Source: an uncultured Cellvibrio sp.
GTDB lineage: Bacteria > Pseudomonadota > Gammaproteobacteria > Pseudomonadales > Cellvibrionaceae
DNA length: 5,565 nt
Direction: 5' to 3'
Assembly (NCBI GenBank): GCA_946482385.1
Contig: CAMLRI010000180.1
Span: 1-5,565 of the forward strand
Below the pieces are notes generated by a model. The model saw only the letters and a list, made by a program, of their open reading frames with translations, was not told where the DNA came from and did not search any database. Positions 1 through 5,565 of the stretch are shown piece by piece. Made by a program: the position numbers and the translations under genes. Position 1 is the first letter of the stretch, and every line of letters starts with the position of its first letter.

Positions 1-512
1 AGGTGGGTTTTAGCAACGAGCAGATCGCCCAGTATTCCAAGCTGGTGGGCTGGGGTGCCACCTGCGTATTTACCCTGCTGGGTAGTTTGGTGAGCGTGCG
101 CTTTGGCCTGGTGCGCGGCCTGCTGATTGGCGGCATAGCCATGGCGGCCAGCAATTTGATGTTTGCCCTGATTGCCCTGGTTGGCCCCAGCGAGCCGCTG
201 TTCCTGGCGGCGATTTTGGTGGATAACTTCACCACGGCCTTTTCCTCGGTGGCCTTTGTCGCCTTTTTAAGCTGGCTGACTGGCCGCGCCTTTTCCGCGG
301 CCCAGTATGCGCTGCTCGCCTCCCTCGGCAACCTGGGGCGCACCACGCTGTCGTCCTTTAGCGGTGAACTGGTGGATGCCCTTAACGGCAACTGGGTGGT
401 GTTTTTGCTGCTCACCTCGCTGATGGTCATTCCCAGTCTGGTGTTGTTGCTGGTGATCAGCCGCGCCTTTAAAGCCCGCCCGGCGCCAACCAGCCAAAGC
501 GGCGCAGATTAA
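1..512 (+). CDS. AmpG-like MFS permease, C-terminal part (5' end outside window)
   Basis: The frame is open from the left edge (first whole codon at base 3) to TAA at 510-512, giving 169 residues of a longer protein. The GTG at base 3 is probably internal. The visible part is very hydrophobic, with about five membrane segments near residues 15-31, 36-60, 66-92, 99-126 and 130-153, followed by a short polar tail. Motifs typical of the AmpG branch of the major facilitator superfamily are present: GFSNEQIA at the start, VDNFTTAFSSVAFVAFLS in the middle and AQYALLASLGNLGRT further on. AmpG proteins are inner-membrane permeases that import anhydromuropeptides (GlcNAc-anhydroMurNAc peptides) for cell-wall recycling and feed AmpR-controlled beta-lactamase induction. 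Some genomes carry AmpG paralogues with unknown substrates, so the family is firmer than the substrate. The gene converges on the alkyltransferase-like gene, and the two coding ends overlap by 44 bp. Confidence 0.8.
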   Translation, partial: VGFSNEQIAQYSKLVGWGATCVFTLLGSLVSVRFGLVRGLLIGGIAMAASNLMFALIALVGPSEPLFLAAILVDNFTTAFSSVAFVAFLSWLTGRAFSAAQYALLASLGNLGRTTLSSFSGELVDALNGNWVVFLLLTSLMVIPSLVLLLVISRAFKARPAPTSQSGAD

Positions 513-795
513 TTTTGCCCCGCACCAATTCCACCCCCTCATCCCCTAAACGTTTACGTTGCAATTCATAAGCCTCCGACCCCTCGGGCAGCGACAGCCG
601 CCCCTGGGCGTTAATCACCCTGTGCCAGGGCAGCTGGCTATCTTCCGGCAGCTCGCGCAAACAGCGCCCCGCCAGGCGTGCGGCGCGGGGTAAGCCCGCC
701 AGTGCGGCCAACTGGCCGTAGGTCACCACCCGGCCGGCGGGAATGCTGGAAAGGGCCAGGAAAATCGCTTGTTGGTGTACAGCTTGGATGCTCAT
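469..795 (-). CDS. Alkyltransferase-like protein (ATL, YbaZ/Atl1 family)
   Basis: This small protein (108 aa from the chosen ATG) matches the DNA-binding domain of O6-alkylguanine-DNA alkyltransferase. The fold signature runs IPAGRVVTYGQLA, then PRAARLAGRCL, then LPWHRVINAQGRLSLP. In true MGMT/Ogt the active site is PCHRV; here it is PWHRV, with Trp57 (codon 625-627) replacing the methyl-accepting Cys. Tyr26 and Arg40 lie 31 and 17 residues before Trp57, the same spacing as Tyr114, Arg128 and Cys145 in human MGMT. ATL proteins bind O6-alkylguanine without removing the alkyl group, flip the base and pass the lesion to nucleotide excision repair. The start at 795 puts the IP motif at residues 18-19, as I recall for E. 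coli YbaZ. An upstream in-frame ATG at 825 adds ten residues and has a slightly better AGG ribosome site, so it remains possible. The stop is at 469-471. Confidence 0.9.
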   Translation of the reverse strand: MSIQAVHQQAIFLALSSIPAGRVVTYGQLAALAGLPRAARLAGRCLRELPEDSQLPWHRVINAQGRLSLPEGSEAYELQRKRLGDEGVELVRGKINLRRFGWLAPGGL

Positions 796-852
796 GGATG
801 ATCCCGGGGGTATAAGTAAAGGCATGGCTAACCTAAATTAACATTTTTTGGT

Positions 853-882
853 TTGCCGGCAGCGGCCGGGGCTTCGTCTAAT
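853..882 (+). promoter_or_regulatory. Candidate sigma-70 promoter for the DUF481 gene
   Basis: TTGCCG at 853-858 (4 of 6 to TTGACA) is followed after 18 bp by TCTAAT at 877-882 (5 of 6 to TATAAT). Transcription would begin near 889, leaving a leader of about 24 nt before the ATG at 913. This is a motif match only. If it is right, the TTG at 853 and probably the ATG at 889 cannot be the start codon. Confidence 0.4.
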
Positions 883-912
883 ACCGGCATGACGTTTATA
901 TCCCTTGGTTTT

Positions 913-1965
913 ATGCCGCGCTTATCGCCGCTGATGGGCAGTCTTATCACGCTATTGGCTATCTTGCTAACTGCCGTGCCCGCCCAGGCAGGGTTGGTGG
1001 AGCTGGACAATGGCGACCGTATCCAGGGCGAGCCGGAGCGTATCGAAGGCGATGAGCTGGTGTGGCGCTCGGACAATTTCGGCGAGCTGCGCATCCCCAA
1101 GCGCCGTATCACTCAAATCCACAGCGATAAACCCTACAAAATTGCCGGTAACAAGCAGTCCTGCCGCATAGAAGGCCTGCGCGATGAATTTTTGGTGTAC
1201 CACTGCGGCGAAGGTGCCGCGGCCACCGCCAAGCGCGCCCCGGTACTCACCCTGAAAACCCTGATGCCCTACGAGGACTATGTGCGCGGAGTAACGCGCA
1301 GCAGCGGTAAGCTCAACTTTTGGGGCGCCTATGCCGATGGCAACGAGCGGCGCCAGGAGTGGAACCTGCAGGCTGAAGCCCGCCTGCGCAACGGCGAGTA
1401 TCGCCATGTACTGGGGGGTGAATATGCCCTGGCATCCTGGGATGCCATAGACCCTATGGTGCGCTGGGGCAGTTACTATTCGTTCGACTGGTTTTTTCGC
1501 ACCCAGTGGTTCTGGTACAACAGTGTCAGCCTGACCGGCGATGAGCGGCGCGGCCTGGCGCAGCAGGCGATGCTCGGCAGCGGTGGTGGCTACCAGTTTT
1601 GGGAGCTGCGCAAAACGGCGCTGTCGCAGCAGTTGGGTCTGGCTTATATCGACCAAACCTTTGAAACCCCCGAAGACCCAGGGCAGGTACCCGATGAAAG
1701 TGCCGCCTATGGCGCCCTGCGCGCCGCCACCGATTTTCGCTACGAATTCCCCGGCGGTATCGCTTTTTTCCACAACAACGAGCTGCTCTATTCCCTGGAA
1801 GATGCGCACAACTGGCAGCTGAAAACCGCCTCTGGCCTCAGCACCCTGATCCTCAACCAGGTCTACTCCGAACTTAAGGTGGATTATTGGGTGGATAACG
1901 AGCCGCTCCCCACCAAAGAGCGCGCCGATACCCGCATGTCGGTGGGGGTCAGTTACAAGTGGTAG
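913..1965 (+). CDS. DUF481 family outer-membrane beta-barrel protein
   Basis: From the ATG at 913 this is a 350-residue exported protein. Residues 1-26 form a signal peptide: an Arg near the start, a hydrophobic core LITLLAILLTAV, and an AQA site with cleavage expected before Gly27. Residues 27-70 (LVELDNGDRIQGEP through RRITQI) look like the small all-beta module often found before DUF481 barrels. The rest is rich in alternating aromatic strands. It includes the family-typical FFHNNELLYSLED segment followed by NWQLKTASGL, and ends in YKW, an aromatic C-terminus suited to recognition by the BAM assembly machinery. Cys84 and Cys98 could form a periplasmic disulfide. DUF481 proteins (YdiY-like) are putative outer-membrane barrels, sometimes salt-induced, with no established substrate. 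The start is uncertain: TTG 853, ATG 889 and ATG 934 are in frame and none has a good ribosome site. ATG 913 gives the cleanest signal peptide and fits the candidate promoter. Confidence 0.85.
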   Translation: MPRLSPLMGSLITLLAILLTAVPAQAGLVELDNGDRIQGEPERIEGDELVWRSDNFGELRIPKRRITQIHSDKPYKIAGNKQSCRIEGLRDEFLVYHCGEGAAATAKRAPVLTLKTLMPYEDYVRGVTRSSGKLNFWGAYADGNERRQEWNLQAEARLRNGEYRHVLGGEYALASWDAIDPMVRWGSYYSFDWFFRTQWFWYNSVSLTGDERRGLAQQAMLGSGGGYQFWELRKTALSQQLGLAYIDQTFETPEDPGQVPDESAAYGALRAATDFRYEFPGGIAFFHNNELLYSLEDAHNWQLKTASGLSTLILNQVYSELKVDYWVDNEPLPTKERADTRMSVGVSYKW

Positions 1966-1966
1966 C

Positions 1967-1989
1967 GGGCGGTAAATGATAGACTGCCC
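1967..1989 (+). terminator. Weak stem-loop after the DUF481 gene
   Basis: GGGCGGT (1967-1973) can pair with ACTGCCC (1983-1989), with one G-U pair and a 9-nt loop, directly after the stop codon. Only a broken T-rich stretch follows (GGTTTCCCTCTGTTT), so any termination would be inefficient and fxsA could be partly read through from upstream. Confidence 0.3.
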
Positions 1990-2019
1990 AGGTTTCCCTC
2001 TGTTTGAGTCAATACCATT

Positions 2020-2565
2020 ATGCCCCTAGCGTTTTTCCCTATTTTTCTGCTTCTGGAAATCATCCTCTCCATTGCGCTTATCAGCGAACTGGGTTTTGTC
2101 GGCACCCTGGTTTGGCTGATTGCCGCCCTGATGCTCGGCCTCAACCTGCTGCGGGTGCAGGGGCCGGCCAGCATGATGCGCGCCACCCAGGCCATGCGCA
2201 GCGGCGGCCAGCCGGGTGAAGACCTGGTCGATGGGCTGTGCAAAGGCCTGGCGGCGGTACTGTTCATTGTGCCTGGCATAGTGTCCGACTTGCTGGCGCT
2301 GTTGTGCCTGATCAAACCCCTGCGCCGCTGGTTGTTCAGGCGCATCCTGGGCCGGCTGATGGCTAATGGCCAATTCCAGTCTACCGGTTTCGATGCCTCC
2401 CACAACCCATTTCAGGCATCCCCTAATCCATTCCAGCGCGGCAATGTTTATGAGCACCAGGGCTCTGGCCGCCCATCCGCTGATGAACCTGTGGATGTTA
2501 TAGAGGGAGAGCTGTTGCCCGCCCCGGGGCAAAAGCCCCCTTCGCCCGACAAGCCCGGCCAATAA
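2020..2565 (+). CDS. fxsA: FxsA family inner-membrane protein
   Basis: This 181-residue protein has three hydrophobic segments: residues 3-21 (with Glu13 inside the membrane stretch), 26-44, and 77-98 around the family-typical VPGIVSD motif. A basic stretch, KPLRRWLFRRILGR, follows. The tail from about residue 115 is polar and proline-rich, contains two NPFQ copies (129-132 and 136-139), and carries the VIEGEL element common near the end of FxsA proteins. In E. coli, fxsA was named because extra copies relieve exclusion of phage T7 by the F plasmid; its normal job is not known. It lies just upstream of groES here, and fxsA is also close to groESL in E. coli. ATG 2020 opens directly into the first membrane segment. 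The ribosome site is poor (a GAG about 11 nt upstream). A perfect hairpin (2526-2539) lies inside the 3' end of the gene. Confidence 0.93.
   Translation: MPLAFFPIFLLLEIILSIALISELGFVGTLVWLIAALMLGLNLLRVQGPASMMRATQAMRSGGQPGEDLVDGLCKGLAAVLFIVPGIVSDLLALLCLIKPLRRWLFRRILGRLMANGQFQSTGFDASHNPFQASPNPFQRGNVYEHQGSGRPSADEPVDVIEGELLPAPGQKPPSPDKPGQ
2526..2539 (+). other. Perfect hairpin inside the 3' end of fxsA
   Basis: GGGGC, an AAAA loop, then GCCCC form a 5-bp all-GC stem, 24 bp upstream of the fxsA stop codon. No T-run follows directly; the T8 run at 2581-2588 is over 40 bp away. It is therefore not a standard intrinsic terminator, though it could stall 3' exonucleases or help uncouple fxsA from groESL. 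The role is inference. Confidence 0.35.
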
Positions 2566-2690
2566 ACCCCGCCATACAGATTTTTTTTACCCAGTGGTTG
2601 AAATCCCCGATCCCAGCCCCAGATAGCTGTCACCCGCTTTTCGGCCACCGCTTCCCGGGTGCCCCCGTGAATTGGCGGCCAGGTGATGGC
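2566..2690. other. Non-coding spacer between fxsA and the groESL promoter
   Basis: This stretch holds a run of eight T (2581-2588) with no convincing GC stem directly before it, then GC-rich sequence with short self-complementary words such as CCCGGG and GGCC. The only open frame begins with a TTG at 2598, has no family resemblance, and runs through the heat-shock promoter into groES, so I treat it as chance. I see no sRNA or operator that I can support. Confidence 0.5.
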
Positions 2691-2718
2691 CTTGAAACCT
2701 GCGGGGCCGTCCCTATAT
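2691..2718 (+). promoter_or_regulatory. Heat-shock (sigma-32) promoter of groESL
   Basis: CTTGAAA at 2691-2697 is a perfect sigma-32 -35 core. After a 13-bp spacer comes CCCTATAT at 2711-2718, which matches the CCCCATnT -10 consensus at all but one base. Transcription should start near 2725, giving a leader of about 105 nt before groES. TTGAAA (2692-2697) and TATATG (2714-2719), 16 bp apart, could also be read by sigma-70 and supply basal expression. No CIRCE inverted repeat is present, so control by RpoH rather than HrcA is expected. Confidence 0.85.
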
Positions 2719-2728
2719 GTCACAGGCC

Positions 2729-2779
2729 GGAACCCAAGATTAGCTGCCGCCAGCTTGCTGGCAGTGGCTGCCCGGTTCC
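2729..2779 (+). promoter_or_regulatory. Foldable 5' leader element of groESL mRNA
   Basis: Within the predicted leader, GGAACC (2729-2734) pairs perfectly with GGTTCC (2774-2779). The enclosed sequence holds a second hairpin, GCCAG-CTTG-CTGGC (2749-2762), with an alternative CTGCC/GGCAG pairing (2744-2748 with 2760-2764). The fold begins a few bases after the expected transcription start and ends about 35 nt before the ribosome site, which it does not mask. It may protect the 5' end of the message; a regulatory role is unproven. Confidence 0.4.
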
Positions 2780-2830
2780 AAACCTGCATATTGCTCACAA
2801 CACAAATCGAATGTTAGGAGACATACGTTC

Positions 2831-3121
2831 ATGAAAATTCGTCCATTACACGACCGCGTTGTGGTTCGCCGTAAAGAAGAAGAAACCAAAACTGCTGGCG
2901 GCATCATCCTGTCTGGCTCCGCCAAAGAAAAACCCAATCAGGGTGAAGTGGTTGCCGTAGGCAATGGCCGCGTACTCACCAGCGGCGAGCTGCGCCCCCT
3001 GGATGTAAAAGTGGGTGATACAGTGGTGTTCGGCAAATACGCTGGTAGCGACACCATCACCATCGACGGCGAAGAGCTGGTTATCCTCAATGAATCCGAC
3101 ATCAAAGCCGTGCTGGAATAA
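2831..3121 (+). CDS. groES: Co-chaperonin GroES (Hsp10)
   Basis: This 96-residue protein has the normal GroES length and sequence throughout. It starts [14 protein letters not shown]; the mobile loop at about residues 16-34 contains GGIIL (23-27), the hydrophobic tripeptide that docks on the GroEL apical domains. The roof loop and the closing strand, ending [13 protein letters not shown], are intact. GroES forms a seven-membered cap on GroEL in the cytosol, closing the folding chamber in the ATP-bound state. The start is fixed by a strong ribosome site, TTAGGAG (2814-2820), 10 nt before the ATG. The gene is the first of the groESL operon under the heat-shock promoter at 2691-2718. groEL follows after 60 nt in the same reading register. 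Confidence 0.99.
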   Translation: MKIRPLHDRVVVRRKEEETKTAGGIILSGSAKEKPNQGEVVAVGNGRVLTSGELRPLDVKVGDTVVFGKYAGSDTITIDGEELVILNESDIKAVLE

Positions 3122-3145
3122 GCCCGGGCTTTGCCACTTTATTGA

Positions 3146-4819
<1,674 letters not shown>

Positions 4820-4833
4820 GCCAACCCACACAT

Positions 4834-4865
4834 AATTGCGGCCCCTAGTGGGCCGCAATTGTTTT
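4834..4865 (+). terminator. Intrinsic terminator of groESL
   Basis: AATTGCGGCCC (4834-4844) and GGGCCGCAATT (4850-4860) form a perfect 11-bp stem with a 5-nt loop, followed by GTTTT. It begins 15 nt after the groEL stop codon. The reverse strand lacks a comparable T-run, so it should act mainly in the plus direction and separate groESL from sodB. Confidence 0.93.
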
Positions 4866-4939
4866 AAGCGGGCACAGATTTATCCGGCCTCTGCTGCAAA
4901 TACCCATAGTGAATTTTTACGAAAGATCGGGGGATTTGT

Positions 4940-4948
4940 TGTTATCAT
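4940..4948 (+). promoter_or_regulatory. Candidate extended -10 promoter of sodB
   Basis: TGT followed by TATCAT (4943-4948, 5 of 6 to TATAAT) makes an extended -10 element (TGn plus -10). No good -35 hexamer lies 16-18 bp upstream, which extended -10 promoters can tolerate. Transcription would begin near 4955, placing the 4961-5010 repeats in the mRNA leader. This is a motif match only. Confidence 0.45.
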
Positions 4949-4960
4949 TCGCCCCGTATC

Positions 4961-5010
4961 GCAACACCGATTGAACTGCAATACCGATTGAACAGACACA
5001 ACCGTGAACT
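4961..5010 (+). repeat. Tandem 17-bp repeats in the sodB leader
   Basis: GCAACACCGATTGAAC (4961-4976) is followed one base later by GCAATACCGATTGAAC (4978-4993): 15 of 16 bases identical at a 17-bp period. A shortened third copy, ACCG then TGAACT (5001-5010), aligns with a 2-base deletion and directly abuts the AGGAGA ribosome site. The first two copies are clear; the third is a judgement. Confidence 0.8.
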
Positions 5011-5022
5011 AGGAGAACTCCC

Positions 5023-5565
5023 ATGGCTTTTGAATTACCCGCACTGCCCTACGCTAAAGATGCACTGGCTCCGCACATCTCTGCAGAAACTCTGGATTAC
5101 CACCACGGCAAACACCACAAAGCCTATGTGGATAAACTCAACACCCTGGTTCCCGGCACCGAATTCGAAGGCAAAAGCCTGGAAGAGGTAATCAAGTCTT
5201 CCTCTGGCCCCGTATTCAACAACGCGGCACAAATTTGGAACCACACTTTCTACTGGCACTGCCTGAGCCCCAACGGCGGCGGCGCTCCTACCGGTGCTGT
5301 GGCCGATGCCATCACCAAGGCTTTTGGTTCTTTCGATAAATTCAAAGAAGATTTCACCAACTCTGCCATCAACAACTTTGCTTCCAGCTGGACCTGGTTG
5401 GTGAAAAAGGCAGACGGTTCAGTGGCCATTGTGAACACCAGCAATGCCGCTACCCCGCTGACCGATGCTTCAGTGACTCCTATCCTGACCATCGACCTGT
5501 GGGAACACGCCTACTACATCGACTACCGCAATTCCCGCCCCAACTACATCAATGCTTTCTGGGCG
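5023..5565 (+). CDS. sodB: Superoxide dismutase [Fe], 3' end outside window
   Basis: The frame runs from ATG 5023 to the window edge without a stop: 181 residues of a protein usually near 193, so about a dozen are missing. It is close to E. coli SodB from the first residues (MAFELPALPYAKDALAPHIS). The four metal ligands are His27, His74 (in WNHTFYW), Asp158 and His162 (in DLWEHAYYIDYRN). Gln70, just before WNHTFYW, is the active-site glutamine in the position typical of iron rather than manganese enzymes. The enzyme converts superoxide to hydrogen peroxide and oxygen in the cytosol as a dimer. There is no signal peptide. AGGAGA (5011-5016) sits well for this ATG. The gene has its own promoter region after the groEL terminator, with tandem repeats in the leader. 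In many gammaproteobacteria sodB follows iron supply through small RNAs acting near the ribosome site; whether that happens here is not visible. Confidence 0.98.
   Translation, partial: MAFELPALPYAKDALAPHISAETLDYHHGKHHKAYVDKLNTLVPGTEFEGKSLEEVIKSSSGPVFNNAAQIWNHTFYWHCLSPNGGGAPTGAVADAITKAFGSFDKFKEDFTNSAINNFASSWTWLVKKADGSVAIVNTSNAATPLTDASVTPILTIDLWEHAYYIDYRNSRPNYINAFWA

Noticed and set aside
967..1809. 280-codon open frame antisense to the DUF481 gene
   Set aside because: It is also codon-aligned with the sense gene, which has a clear signal peptide and DUF481 motifs. The antisense product has no recognisable domain.
2581..2588. T8 run after fxsA as an intrinsic terminator
   Set aside because: No stable GC stem directly precedes it; the nearest good hairpin (2526-2539) is over 40 bp upstream inside fxsA.
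2719..2830. Possible CIRCE/HrcA operator before groES
   Set aside because: No TTAGCACTC-N9-GAGTGCTAA-like repeat is present; the inverted repeats seen here are different and GC-rich.
2598..2834. 78-codon frame between fxsA and groES
   Set aside because: It begins with TTG, has no ribosome site or family resemblance, runs through the sigma-32 promoter and overlaps the groES start codon.
3120..3131. 12-bp palindrome AAGCCCGGGCTT over the groES stop codon
   Set aside because: As RNA it leaves only about four base pairs once a loop is allowed, and no T-run follows. A terminator between groES and groEL is not supported.
4933..4947. Possible Fur box at the sodB promoter
   Set aside because: GTTATCA matches one half-site of the Fur consensus at 6 of 7 positions, but the opposite half matches only about 2 of 7, which is not enough.

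Overview
This is a chromosomal housekeeping window from a GC-rich gammaproteobacterium. The GroES, GroEL and FeSOD proteins are close to those of E. coli. The fxsA-groES-groEL order is a known gammaproteobacterial arrangement, and groES carries a sigma-32-type heat-shock promoter instead of a HrcA/CIRCE operator. The overall look would fit a Cellvibrio/Pseudomonas-like relative, but that placement is inference from memory and weakly held. No mobile elements, CRISPR arrays or RNA genes are visible.

Layout. 1-512 (+) is the C-terminal part of an AmpG-like major facilitator permease whose start lies outside the window. 469-795 (-) is a small alkyltransferase-like DNA-repair protein (ATL, YbaZ/Atl1 type) with Trp in place of the MGMT cysteine. 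The two genes converge and their coding ends overlap by 44 bp. A short divergent region (796-912) holds a candidate promoter for 913-1965 (+), an exported DUF481 outer-membrane beta-barrel protein. 2020-2565 (+) is fxsA, an inner-membrane protein. A 265-bp gap follows, with a well-formed heat-shock promoter (2691-2718) and a foldable leader. Then come groES (2831-3121) and groEL (3182-4819), closed by a strong intrinsic terminator (4834-4865). Finally 5023-5565 (+) is sodB, iron superoxide dismutase, cut off by the window end about a dozen residues short. Its leader carries tandem 17-bp repeats running up to the ribosome binding site.

Function. The right half is a stress-protein block. GroES and GroEL form the cytosolic chaperonin, induced by heat through sigma-32, and SodB removes superoxide; sodB has its own promoter region after the groEL terminator. 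The left half holds unrelated envelope and DNA-repair functions: a muropeptide-type permease, an alkyl-lesion sensor, an outer-membrane protein and a membrane protein.

I see no undescribed multi-gene system. The items most worth a second look are the sodB leader repeats, the foldable groES leader, and the ampG/ATL tail overlap.
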